This document shows, piece by piece, positions 1 through 8,362 of a stretch of DNA of 64,000 bases (position 1 is the stretch's first letter; every line of letters begins with the position of its first letter). This DNA is from Microaerobacter geothermalis (GTDB taxonomy: Bacteria; Bacillota; Bacilli; DSM-22679). The DNA is taken from NCBI RefSeq assembly GCF_021608135.1, contig NZ_JAKIHL010000007.1:1-64000 (forward strand), in the 5' to 3' direction. A model generated the notes under the pieces. That model saw only the letters and a program-made list of their open reading frames with translations, was not told the origin of the DNA and ran no database searches. The translations under genes and the position numbers were made by a program.

Positions 1-200
1 GATCAGAGACAAACAGTAATTTGATATTCGTGCTCGCAGCAACAGGAATTTGTGCTCAATGATCGATGCTGTCCGTTTAGTTCGCGGGGTCTGATATTGC
101 TACCACCATAAAGATTTACGACTTACCCATTCCCCTGTTCAATTTCAATTATGGAAAGATAACGATGATACAGTAACTAGGTAACTACTGGATGGAATTA
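1..200. other. Non-coding window edge, no gene recognised
   Basis: No convincing gene is visible. One short open stretch on the plus strand (about 22-91) could be the tail of a broken ORF, but it has no start, ribosome binding site or recognisable motif. Confidence 0.4.
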
Positions 201-244
201 TTTTCATGCGAATTTGTGACCCTGCGGGTCATGTATGTTTAGTT
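201..244. repeat. Short dispersed repeat, copy 1 (inverted copy at 42326-42370)
   Basis: This 44-bp stretch reappears in inverted orientation at 42326-42370, downstream of fliD, with only a few mismatches. Its core is the palindrome GACCCTGCGGGTC (GACCCTACGGGTC in the second copy). Here it lies just upstream of the TolC-like gene promoter. Confidence 0.7.
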
Positions 245-256
245 AAAACAAATATA

Positions 257-285
257 TTGACTGAGCAGTCAACATGAATTACAAT
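257..285 (+). promoter_or_regulatory. SigA-type promoter with overlapping TetR-like operator
   Basis: The -35 box TTGACT (257-262) and -10 box TACAAT (280-285) are 17 bp apart. The -35 box is part of the inverted repeat TTGACTG-AG-CAGTCAA (257-272), the size and position expected for a TetR-family operator. The same layout precedes the efflux operon at 55850. The promoter drives the TolC-like gene at 323. The regulator is not encoded in the window. Confidence 0.7.
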
Positions 286-322
286 TCAATTGTAAACAAA
301 AGAGTAAGAGGAGAGGATAACC

Positions 323-1486
323 ATGCTCCAAAAAAAATACAAGGCTAGTTTTATAATTTTAGTTGCAATGCTAATAGTTAGTACTACTGGTATCGTTGGT
401 TTTGCGAATAATGATAGTGCTCCTAAAGAACCAGTAGCAACATTTTCATTGGCTGAAGCGATTCAAATAGCTAATAATGAGTCACTAATCTTAAATAAGC
501 TTGTATTTGACATTGAATTAGCAAAATCAAAGTTGGATGATGCAGAAAAGCTTGAAGATATGGAAATTGAAGATATTGTAATGTTTGTGATAGGTAGTCA
601 AACAAGTACTCCAAGTGCAGTTTCAGAAGCTAAGATTCAAAAAACTGTCGGACTAAAACTTGCTAAAGACGGTGTATATCTAGCAGAGAAGAATTACGAA
701 TTTAATAAGTTAAAGACAAAGAAGGAGACTGAGGATGCTTATTTTACTTTTCTTGAGGCACAAGAAGGATTAGTTATAGCCCAGGAGAATGTTAAAAGGG
801 CTCAGAGGGCATTAGAATATACTAATGTTCAATTCGAACAAGGTTTAGTAGCTAAATCTGCTGTTCTTGACTCAGAAGTATTGGTAGAACAAGCAAAAAT
901 GGGTCTTATAGGTGCAGAAACTCAGTTAAAGCTAGCGAAAAAAACCTTAAATGATAAACTAGGTAGAAAATTAAATGAGGAACTTAAGGTAGAACAAGTT
1001 TCATTAGATGGATTGCCTAATAGTTTAAATGTAGAAGAATTAGAGGAAAAGGCGTTATTGAATCGACCTGACTATTTAGCTACAGTAAAGACAGCAGAAA
1101 GCGAAAAAATGAAATATGATATATATAAAAATATTTATGTGTCAGAACAGAATTCAAAAGTAAAAGAACAAAATTACACATATTTAAAAGCAGAATTAGA
1201 TAAACAAGCGAAAGAGCGTGAAATCAGACTCCAAGTTAATCAAGCTGTAGAAGGATACCTTACATCAAAAGCGAAACTATCAATGTTGGAAAAGAGTGTA
1301 GAAAAGGCAAAAGAATCTCTCCGCTTAGCAGAACTTCGTTATCAAAACGGTATGGGTACAAATTTAGAAGTACAATCCGCACGAGTTGGGCTATACCAAG
1401 CAGAACTTGACCTATCAAAGGGTAAGTACGATATTCTCCGTGCTAAATCCGCTTTAGAAAATGCAATTGGCACCACTTTAGAATAA
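323..1486 (+). CDS. TolC-family (outer membrane efflux protein-like) protein
   Basis: The 387-aa product has an N-terminal signal peptide (hydrophobic residues about 9-28). Two alpha-helical, heptad-rich halves follow (about 45-235 and 240-385), each with the LAEAI/ALL..RPDYLA and AELRYQNGMG-type motifs of the TolC/OEP family. In diderm bacteria TolC forms the exit duct of tripartite efflux pumps. In Bacillales its site of action is unclear; exported coiled-coil adaptors are possible. Start ATG 323 follows AGAGGAGAGG. The gene is clearly more AT-rich than the next genes, which suggests transfer. It shares its operator type with the HlyD/ABC-2 operon at 55984-61203, so it is probably that system's partner. 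Confidence 0.75.
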   Translation: MLQKKYKASFIILVAMLIVSTTGIVGFANNDSAPKEPVATFSLAEAIQIANNESLILNKLVFDIELAKSKLDDAEKLEDMEIEDIVMFVIGSQTSTPSAVSEAKIQKTVGLKLAKDGVYLAEKNYEFNKLKTKKETEDAYFTFLEAQEGLVIAQENVKRAQRALEYTNVQFEQGLVAKSAVLDSEVLVEQAKMGLIGAETQLKLAKKTLNDKLGRKLNEELKVEQVSLDGLPNSLNVEELEEKALLNRPDYLATVKTAESEKMKYDIYKNIYVSEQNSKVKEQNYTYLKAELDKQAKEREIRLQVNQAVEGYLTSKAKLSMLEKSVEKAKESLRLAELRYQNGMGTNLEVQSARVGLYQAELDLSKGKYDILRAKSALENAIGTTLE

Positions 1487-1501
1487 ATCCATTAAACGAT
1501 C

Positions 1502-1547
1502 AATGAACCAGCCAAGTCGAAAGAATGGTTGGTTCATTTCTATTTTC
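1502..1547 (+). terminator. Intrinsic terminator of the TolC-like gene
   Basis: Inverted arms AATGAACCAGCC and GGTTGGTTCATT surround a loop and are followed by a T-rich run, 16 bp after the stop codon. Confidence 0.7.
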
Positions 1548-1650
1548 CATATTTACACAGGTCTGGATATGGTATAATGGAACCAACAAATAGCATCATG
1601 TAACGGGATGGTACAATATTAAATGAAATAGTCAGGGGAGGTATAATCCC

Positions 1651-2502
1651 ATGAAAAAAAAGATACTTTTCATTTGTTTCCTTTTGCTTGCCGTAACGTT
1701 GGGGGCTTCCGTCTACGCCTATTCCGATCACAGTTTGTATGGAGAACTATATGGATTCCCATTGTATAAACTTCTGATTGACGGCAAGGAAAACTCCCTC
1801 AAAGCTCTGAACATCTATGGTAAAATCTACATTCCGGCAGACGTCTATTTACAAAAGGTAAATGGCACGATGATTATCGATGATAATAGGAGCGAAATCA
1901 GAATTAAAACCAACATCAGGATTCCTAGCAGTTCAGATAATAATAGCACCCATGCTAACAATACCGCTTCAAATCGTTCAGGAACCAACTCAAACACCTT
2001 TATCGACGTCATCAATCCAAAGCCTGTGGAGAATTATACGGTAGGCATGCTGTCCCAGGATTTAAAATCCCTGAAACAAATTACCCAGCTTCTGCTAAAA
2101 ACATCGGACCAGTTTAAACTGCTCTCCTTTAGCGTCATTCAAAATAGGGATGATGCCATCACTTTAAATACGGTAAAGAATCACTGGGAAGTTAGAAAGA
2201 GTAACTATGAAGCTTTTGAGGACCGTTTAGATGACATGAAGGATGCGATCAAAGAACTGTTGGGGAGTACAACATCAAGGAATTTTGAGAAAGATACCCT
2301 GGATCATATTGAGGATGCCATCTATTACAAGGGGAAAGCGTTGGATAATTTGGAAGACTGGTACAACACCAGCGATGAGGATGATTATGAAGACTATAAA
2401 GATTATGACCGCAAAGCAAATGGTGAACTGGAAAGGGCTATCCGCGAAATCGAAAGCCTGGAAACCCGGGCAAAAGGAGCCTTGATCGACTACCTCCGAT
2501 AG
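1651..2502 (+). CDS. Secreted hypothetical protein with stalk-like N-terminal domain
   Basis: The 283-aa product has a signal peptide (residues 1-23, ending VYAYS). A short beta-rich domain (about 30-95) resembles the copper amine oxidase N-terminal ('stalk') domain common in Firmicute surface proteins. A Ser/Asn-rich linker (about 95-120) leads to a charged helical C-terminal half with many D/E/K residues (about 130-283). ATG 1651 follows GGGGAGG. I do not recognise a specific family for the helical half. It opens a cluster of exported proteins. Function unknown; cell-surface location is inferred. Confidence 0.7.
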   Translation: MKKKILFICFLLLAVTLGASVYAYSDHSLYGELYGFPLYKLLIDGKENSLKALNIYGKIYIPADVYLQKVNGTMIIDDNRSEIRIKTNIRIPSSSDNNSTHANNTASNRSGTNSNTFIDVINPKPVENYTVGMLSQDLKSLKQITQLLLKTSDQFKLLSFSVIQNRDDAITLNTVKNHWEVRKSNYEAFEDRLDDMKDAIKELLGSTTSRNFEKDTLDHIEDAIYYKGKALDNLEDWYNTSDEDDYEDYKDYDRKANGELERAIREIESLETRAKGALIDYLR

Positions 2503-2503
2503 A

Positions 2504-2516
2504 GCCTGTCACTTCC
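2504..2516. repeat. GCCTGTCACTTCC repeat motif
   Basis: This motif (extended to TTTGTCGAA, ending about 2531) resembles the one at 19948-19980 and a variant at 2819-2832. Here the pair brackets the toxin-antitoxin remnant. Read on the minus strand it supplies the last codons and stop of the truncated hepT reading frame. Confidence 0.6.
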
Positions 2517-2675
2517 CGGAATTTGTCGAATTCAGAATCATACGGCTAAAGGATTTAAAGTCATCTAAATGTTCTTCAATGATCTTTCTAACAATCTCAA
2601 GGTTGATGGTTTGGTAATCATGAACTGCTATATTTCGAAAACCAACCATTACTTTTCAACATCTTGATTAACCAT
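2509..2675 (-). pseudogene. Truncated hepT-like HEPN toxin remnant
   Basis: On the minus strand ATG at 2675 opens MVNQDVEK and then meets a stop. In another frame the HepT C-terminal half follows, with the diagnostic RX4HXY signature (RNIAVHDY) and a helical tail ending near SRMIL. The central roughly 70 residues of a normal 130- to 140-aa HepT are missing, and the frames do not join, so the toxin is dead. The last codons come from the flanking repeat. The ATG overlaps the stop of the mntA remnant, the usual mntA-hepT arrangement. Confidence 0.8.
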
Positions 2676-2808
2676 AGAGTGAACCCCTTTCTTTCACTTT
2701 AACCAAAATGCACTGTCTTTCTTCATTCAATAGAGCATACTCTTTCAAAGACTGGTATGCAAACGTCATTCTCTTATGGGGATCATTCTCAAAAATAACT
2801 ATTATATC
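2668..2808 (-). pseudogene. mntA-like antitoxin nucleotidyltransferase C-terminal fragment
   Basis: About 46 codons on the minus strand read as the C-terminal end of a MntA-type antitoxin: DIIVIFEN, then a helix with YQSLKEYALLNEERQ and the ending KVKERGSLYG. The catalytic GSx10DxD part is absent, and a stop lies immediately upstream at the repeat motif (2819-2832). MntA normally AMPylates and neutralises HepT. Only a relic of the pair remains. Confidence 0.75.
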
Positions 2809-2993
2809 CTAAAATAAGTGCCTGTAACTTCCATAATTTTTTTAACTACCAAATGTATTTATTTGGTTCTTCATCTGGTATTTTTCCTCCATTTTCTTGC
2901 AGGAGTCAGAAGGTCAATGTCGAAGAGGTAGGGAATATGTTTAATTGTACATAAACGACAATCAACGCTATTGAAGGAGAGGGGACATCAAGA

Positions 2994-4475
2994 ATGGAAA
3001 AGGGAACCGCGAGAGAAAGTCTTGTCAAGAGGAGATGGGTCACGTTTATTGCCCTTACATTTTTATTCTTGCAGCTGGTCATTTTTCAGCCAGTTGCAGC
3101 AGCCGCCCATCAAATTGACACCACGGAACAGAAAAAAAAGCTAAACGACATCTTCGACTATATCACCCAATACCATGTCAGTGACATCGACCCCGATGCC
3201 TTACTGCAAGGGGCCATCAAAGGGATGCTGGATGTGTTGGGAGATAAGTATACCAATTACTTTTCCAATGAAGAATATGAAGCCTTCATAAACAGCATTG
3301 AAGGGTCATTTACCGGTGTGGGAATGTATGTGGACCAGAAGGACGATTACATTATTGTCCAGTCCCCGATCAAAGATTCTCCAGCCGAAAAGGCAGGTCT
3401 ACAAACCGGGGACAAAATCATCAAGGTGAATGATGAAGATGTGGTGGGGCAGGACATCGAAATCGTGACTTCCAAGATCAAGGGAGTGGAAGGGACAACC
3501 GTAACCATTACGGTATTGAGGGAAGGAGTAAAGGATCCGCTTACCTTTACCCTGGTTAGACAGAGAATACAGCTCCCGTTGGTGGAATCCAAATTATTAG
3601 ACGGGAACATCGGCTATTTGCAGGTGTATACCTTTGGTTCAACCTCAGGAAGTCAATTTAAGGAACAGTTAAAATCCCTCGAAGGGGAGGGGGCAGCAGG
3701 ATACATTATAGACCTGCGGAATAATCCCGGTGGACTTCTAGATGCTGCCCTCTCCATCATTGAAAACTTTGTAGATGAAGGCCCTGGGGTCATCGTAAAG
3801 GACGGTCAGGGAAGGGAAAAAAGCCTCAATGTTGACGGGCCCTCAAACTGGACCAAACCGATCGTCGTTTTGGTCAATGAAAATTCAGCCAGTGCCTCTG
3901 AAATTGTAGCCGGAGCGCTGAAGGATTATGGCGTGGCATTGGTTGTAGGAACCCAATCCTTTGGAAAAGGAACGGTTCAACAGCTTCTTCCATTGGAATC
4001 GGGCGGCGTGTTAAAATTAACCATTGAGGAGTATTTTACCCCGAACCGAGTAAAAATTAACGGAGTTGGGGTTACCCCGGATTTATATGTGACGGATCCG
4101 GAACAGCAGCTCCAACAGGCGAAGCATCTCATCCTGAAGGACAATATCATCACCCTAGATTCAAATGACTCCGTTCAACTAAACGGGATCAACCTGGAAA
4201 AACCGGAACAGGTTGCAGTTCAGGATAAGGGAGAGTGGTTCGTTTCCCTCCGTAAATTATCTCAGTTATTTGGTGGTAAGCTGGATTGGGACGGGCAAAA
4301 TCTTCAAATCACTTATGAGTTAAATGGAAATAAAAATCAGTTTTCTTTAAATGATCATCGGATTATGATAACCAATGGAACCTCTTATCTAAAAGTGAAA
4401 GAGCTAACAGTTCTGTATCCTTCCTTGAAAGTACAAAACAACGGCATGTCGTTAGAGATCAGCACAACTAGATAA
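2994..4475 (+). CDS. S41 family carboxy-terminal processing peptidase (CtpA/CtpB-like)
   Basis: The 493-aa product starts with a signal/anchor segment (residues about 17-38). A PDZ domain follows (about 100-190; GVGMYV, SPAEKAGLQTGDKI). The S41 protease core has the Ser-Lys dyad Ser300 (NENSASASE) and Lys325 (SFGKGTVQ), plus Gln329, the spacing seen in B. subtilis CtpB (Ser309/Lys334/Gln338). An extra C-terminal region (about 395-490) looks like a copper amine oxidase-type stalk domain and is longer than classical CtpB. The enzyme trims exported proteins outside the membrane. ATG 2994 follows GAAGGAGAGG. Its target is unknown; the neighbours are surface proteins. Confidence 0.9.
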   Translation: MEKGTARESLVKRRWVTFIALTFLFLQLVIFQPVAAAAHQIDTTEQKKKLNDIFDYITQYHVSDIDPDALLQGAIKGMLDVLGDKYTNYFSNEEYEAFINSIEGSFTGVGMYVDQKDDYIIVQSPIKDSPAEKAGLQTGDKIIKVNDEDVVGQDIEIVTSKIKGVEGTTVTITVLREGVKDPLTFTLVRQRIQLPLVESKLLDGNIGYLQVYTFGSTSGSQFKEQLKSLEGEGAAGYIIDLRNNPGGLLDAALSIIENFVDEGPGVIVKDGQGREKSLNVDGPSNWTKPIVVLVNENSASASEIVAGALKDYGVALVVGTQSFGKGTVQQLLPLESGGVLKLTIEEYFTPNRVKINGVGVTPDLYVTDPEQQLQQAKHLILKDNIITLDSNDSVQLNGINLEKPEQVAVQDKGEWFVSLRKLSQLFGGKLDWDGQNLQITYELNGNKNQFSLNDHRIMITNGTSYLKVKELTVLYPSLKVQNNGMSLEISTTR

Positions 4476-4487
4476 GATAAATTGGAC

Positions 4488-4560
4488 GGAGTTAAAGCAT
4501 TCACTAAGGACAGTCTTCGAATTCGAACGAAGCGGAAAGTCTAAAGGGCTCTATATAAAA
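4488..4560. repeat. Dispersed inverted-repeat element, shortened copy
   Basis: It begins with GGACGGAGTTAAAG and ends CTCTATATA, like the ends of the full copies at 42413 and 55588. The central part is missing. It separates the S41 and S8 protease genes. Confidence 0.55.
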
Positions 4561-4611
4561 AGAGGAACTTAAAAGAGTAAAAGAAAAATAAAATGGAAAG
4601 AATGGGACGGT

Positions 4612-7419
4612 ATGATGGGTCTAAAAAAATTAAGACGTCTGATCCTCGGTATGGGAGTTCTTAGTATCGCCTTACAACTTTTTTTCCCGATATCAGCATA
4701 TGCTGAATTAAAGAAACCGGAGAACTTGCAACATAACCTGTCTCAGACTGAATGGATAGTGAAGTGGAAGGGAGAAGTATCTCAAAGTTTTTTAAAAAGC
4801 GTGGAAGTACTTGCAAAAAACGAAAGCGAGAATATATGGTTAGTTCGCCCGCGACAAATTTCCTCCCGGGAGGAATTGGAGCAGTGGCGATTATCCTGGT
4901 TGACCCATCCCCAAGTGGGCTACATTCAATCTAACGGGAAGGTCCATGTATTTGCCATGCCCAATGACCCCGAAGCCGTGAAACAAAATTATTTAAATCA
5001 GATCAAGGCGGTTGAAGGATGGGATCAGCAAAATAAAAGCCCGGATGTCACTGTGGCTGTCGTAGACACTGGCGTAGATTTAAGACATCCCGATCTAATA
5101 CCAAATCTGGTGGCTGGTATTAACCTGTTGGAAGCGAATGCCCCTCCCCAGGATGACAACGGACACGGCACCCATGTGGCCGGTATTGTGGCTGCTGTGG
5201 GAAACAACGGAGTGGGGGTGACTGGTGTCTCCTGGAAGGCCAAAATCATGCCGATCAAAGCCCTGGACAAAAATGGGGAAGGAGATGAATTCCTCGTCGG
5301 GGAAGGAATCAAACAGGCTGTAAACAATGGGGCCAATATCGTGCTCCTCTCACTGGGAGATCCCATCTACTCTCCATATATGGAGGAAGCCGTTCGTTAT
5401 GCCGAAGAAGAGGGAGTATTGGTGATTTCAGCGACGGGCAACAAAGGGGATCGGGTGGAATATCCAGCTGCTTTTCCGAAGGTTTTATCGGTGGGGGCTG
5501 TAGACACCAGGGACCGGGTGACTCCCTATTCCAACTATGGACCTGAGCTGGATGTGGTAGCGCCGGGAAAAAATATTTATACAACGGTACTTGGCGGGAA
5601 GTATGGGTATGCCGCTGACGGGACCTCCATGGCAGCACCCCAGGTGGCTGGAATGGCTGCCCTGCTATGGGCACAAAATCCCAAATGGACCCCTGCCCAA
5701 ATCAGGCAACAGATCATGTCCACCACCGATGATCTGGATAAACCCGGATGGGACATGAAATCGGGATACGGACGGATCAATATAACCAAAGCGCTAACCA
5801 CTCCGTTCCCCCAAGATATTCATGAGCCCAATGATCGGATCGATAAGGCCAAGAGCCTGACGATATCGACGGAAAGGTTTGGCATCTTAAGCGGGAAAGA
5901 TGATGTGGACTGGTATCGAATAGATGCTCCCTATGCCGGAGAATTGAGCTTAAATATTGACTTTCCACAAATATTTGAAAGTGGAGTAAATATCGTTTAT
6001 TTTCCCGGTGGGATTACCTCCGGGATCATGTATAAGTCAAAAGAATCTACACGAATACGATTGGAGATTCCAAAGGGAACCTCCTATATTCAAGTCAAAT
6101 ACGACATCATGGAGGAAAACACAGGTAATCTGAACTATCGCCTAGAAACAGGATTTCAGATCCATGCGGATCCATATGAACCCAACGACAGTCGTGAAAA
6201 GGCAAAGGGTATAGCCTTTAATGAATCGCTTACCGGCACCATTCACAGTTCGACCGATGTGGACTGGTTCAAGTTGAATATTCCGAAAAAAGGGAAACTG
6301 ACCATTCAGGTGAATACAGATACTTTACGTATGGACCCGGTGATCTATATCCTCAAGGAGGGAGATCAGGACGGACTCTCGATTGATAACCAGGGCATCT
6401 CCTCGGGAAGCCAGGATGAACAGGTTACTTTACAGGTATCTGAAGGAACCTATTTCATCAGAATTACAGACTTTTATTCCAATCCAGTGAATGGGGAGTA
6501 CCAGCTGATCACCTCATTTGTTCCTGACTTTATTGATGTATACGAGCCCAACGACTTATCTGTGCAGGCTGCGCCGATTGGATTTAACAGAACCATCCAG
6601 GGTAGTTTATCTACGGCTGCAGATTTTGATTGGTACCGATTCCAGATTAGTCAGGAACAGCTTATAGATATCCAGGCATGGGATATCCCCCCAAACATTG
6701 GCTTAAGGGCTACCTGGTTTGACAGTAATCTAAATGTAGTGGCCGAGAAAAAATTGGGGAGGAATGAAGATACCCTTCAACTAATAAAGCCCGTACCCCA
6801 AGGAATATATTTTTTAAGAATTATGGGAGACAAGTCCACGGAGAATCAACCCTATAGCTTCATGCTGACTCGATATAACTCCTATGGCGGATTTACGGAT
6901 ATCTCCTCCCATTGGGCGAAAGAATCCATTGCTCAATTAAGCAAAGAAAAAGTTATCAACGGGTATCAGGATTTCACATTTCGGCCCAATCAACCCATTA
7001 CCAGGGCCCAGGTGGCAGCCATATTGGTCAGAACTTTAAACAAAACTGATGTTGAGCAAAAACCTTTTAATTTTTCAGACGTAAAAAAGGGTTACTGGGC
7101 ATATGATTCTCTGAAGCAGGCCTATTATTTGGGGATACTTTCCGGTTATGATGATGGAACCTTAAGGCCGGATCAGCCGATATCCCGTGCTGAAATGGCA
7201 GTCATGGTAGCAAGGGCAGCCAATCTTGATTTACCCCTGTTTATCCTACGGCCTTCCTTTACAGACGTACCAAGAAAGCACTGGGCAGCCAAGGAAATTC
7301 AGGCCATGTCAAAGAATGGGTATATCAATGGATATACAGATGGTTCATTTAAACCGAATGGCCGTGCAACCCGGGCAGAATTTGCGGTCATCATTGAAAG
7401 GATTTGGTTTAAACAGTAA
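4612..7419 (+). CDS. S8 family (subtilisin-like) serine protease with PPC repeats and SLH anchor
   Basis: This 935-aa surface protease has a signal peptide (residues 1-31), a propeptide-like segment and a subtilase domain (about 125-395). Catalytic Asp152 (DTGVD), His185 (NGHGTHV) and Ser339 (GTSMAAP), with oxyanion Asn277, are all present. Three bacterial pre-peptidase C-terminal (PPC) repeats follow (about 400-515, 520-640, 645-760), each beginning EPND and containing DVDW or DFDW. Three S-layer homology domains (about 763-935; NGYQD, SGYDD, NGYTD) should tether it to the cell-wall polymer. ATG 4612 or 4615 both fit. It probably degrades or processes extracellular protein on the cell surface. 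Confidence 0.92.
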   Translation: MMGLKKLRRLILGMGVLSIALQLFFPISAYAELKKPENLQHNLSQTEWIVKWKGEVSQSFLKSVEVLAKNESENIWLVRPRQISSREELEQWRLSWLTHPQVGYIQSNGKVHVFAMPNDPEAVKQNYLNQIKAVEGWDQQNKSPDVTVAVVDTGVDLRHPDLIPNLVAGINLLEANAPPQDDNGHGTHVAGIVAAVGNNGVGVTGVSWKAKIMPIKALDKNGEGDEFLVGEGIKQAVNNGANIVLLSLGDPIYSPYMEEAVRYAEEEGVLVISATGNKGDRVEYPAAFPKVLSVGAVDTRDRVTPYSNYGPELDVVAPGKNIYTTVLGGKYGYAADGTSMAAPQVAGMAALLWAQNPKWTPAQIRQQIMSTTDDLDKPGWDMKSGYGRINITKALTTPFPQDIHEPNDRIDKAKSLTISTERFGILSGKDDVDWYRIDAPYAGELSLNIDFPQIFESGVNIVYFPGGITSGIMYKSKESTRIRLEIPKGTSYIQVKYDIMEENTGNLNYRLETGFQIHADPYEPNDSREKAKGIAFNESLTGTIHSSTDVDWFKLNIPKKGKLTIQVNTDTLRMDPVIYILKEGDQDGLSIDNQGISSGSQDEQVTLQVSEGTYFIRITDFYSNPVNGEYQLITSFVPDFIDVYEPNDLSVQAAPIGFNRTIQGSLSTAADFDWYRFQISQEQLIDIQAWDIPPNIGLRATWFDSNLNVVAEKKLGRNEDTLQLIKPVPQGIYFLRIMGDKSTENQPYSFMLTRYNSYGGFTDISSHWAKESIAQLSKEKVINGYQDFTFRPNQPITRAQVAAILVRTLNKTDVEQKPFNFSDVKKGYWAYDSLKQAYYLGILSGYDDGTLRPDQPISRAEMAVMVARAANLDLPLFILRPSFTDVPRKHWAAKEIQAMSKNGYINGYTDGSFKPNGRATRAEFAVIIERIWFKQ

Positions 7420-7446
7420 AATGGAAGCAGTGCAAAAACAGTTCAC

Positions 7447-8019
7447 ATGAAGTTGGAAAGGAAAATGAGCAAACCCATGGAAAAGCAGATGAATGTCATG
7501 AAAAAGCGGAAGTGGATCATCGGTTCATTATTTGGTGCAAGCATTTTATCTGTGGCCCTTTTAACAGGCAACGTTTGGGCGGGGACCAATAATGCCATCC
7601 CTGGCTCAGTTGATGATCCCATCGTGAGCAAAAGCTATGTGGATGAGCAGATTGCTCTCATGAAAGCCCAATTAAAGCAGGAGTTAACCACTGAGCTGAA
7701 CGAGCAGTTTAAGGATTCCTTGTCTAAAGGGGCGGGAGATCTCGCCCTCTCTGTAGTGGAATTAAAGCCGGGTCAAACATTGATTGGCTTTGAAGGGACC
7801 GAAATTATTGTCCGGACGGGAAAAGTGATCGCCAAACAAGGAGACAATGGGGATGGTCTTCCTAACTTGACGGCAGGCTCCAATATCGAGGGGGGACAGT
7901 TTGTTCCATTGAATCACCTGATTCTTCTTCCCAGAAATGACAATCGTGGGATCATCGTGGTTCCGGATGCAAAGCAAAATTCCTGGGTGATGATACGGGG
8001 CAAATACGAAGTAAAGTAA
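7447..8019 (+). CDS. Hypothetical membrane-anchored/exported protein
   Basis: The 190-aa ORF has one hydrophobic segment (about residues 23-45 from ATG 7447) that looks like a signal peptide or anchor. A short helical stretch follows, then a beta-rich C-terminal domain (about 100-190) with GQTLIGFEGTEIIVRTGK and VIAKQGDNGDGLPNLT. The start is uncertain: ATG 7447, 7465 (preceded by GGAAAGGAAA) and 7498 are all in frame. It lies 27 bp after the SLH protease and is probably co-transcribed. I recognise no defined function; a role beside the surface proteases is inferred from context only. Confidence 0.6.
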   Translation: MKLERKMSKPMEKQMNVMKKRKWIIGSLFGASILSVALLTGNVWAGTNNAIPGSVDDPIVSKSYVDEQIALMKAQLKQELTTELNEQFKDSLSKGAGDLALSVVELKPGQTLIGFEGTEIIVRTGKVIAKQGDNGDGLPNLTAGSNIEGGQFVPLNHLILLPRNDNRGIIVVPDAKQNSWVMIRGKYEVK

Positions 8020-8022
8020 GAA

Positions 8023-8140
8023 TCTATATGGACGAAGCTAAAGAATTAAGGCTCCGTTCATTCGCCTCGAAGTGGACATGTATCACTTCTGGGTCGAACT
8101 TAACTAGCCGACGTGTGAATCTTTAGTTCTACATCTATAG
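8023..8140. repeat. Dispersed inverted-repeat element, shortened copy
   Basis: About 118 bp with the family's ends (TATATGGACGAAGCTAAAG and GTGTGAATCTTTAGTTC ... CTATAG). The central TGAGGGC hairpin of the long copies is missing. It overlaps the 3' untranslated region of the preceding gene. Confidence 0.65.
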
Positions 8141-8184
8141 AGCGACTTTTATCCAATACATTAGGACAAAAGTCGCTATTTTAT
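8141..8184 (+). terminator. Intrinsic terminator
   Basis: Arms AGCGACTTTTATCC and AGGACAAAAGTCGCT pair around a short loop and are followed by ATTTTATTTT. It ends the protease/hypothetical transcription unit. Confidence 0.8.
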
Positions 8185-8362
8185 TTTCAGAATGTGACGA
8201 AAGATTTATTTTGCGCATAGGACAACTATGTTAGGATAAAAGTACCCCCTAAAAAAAAGAGGTGGCTTCGAATTACATAATGAAACAGAACATATCTGTT
8301 CTTTATAACCAAATGATACCAAAGACAGATGAAAGAAAAAAAAGTTAGGGAGGAGAATGAAA

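Noticed and set aside
323-1486. Evidence that the organism is a diderm
   Set aside because: One TolC-family gene is not enough. The other genes (SLH proteins, synteny, lipoproteins) are normal for Bacillales.
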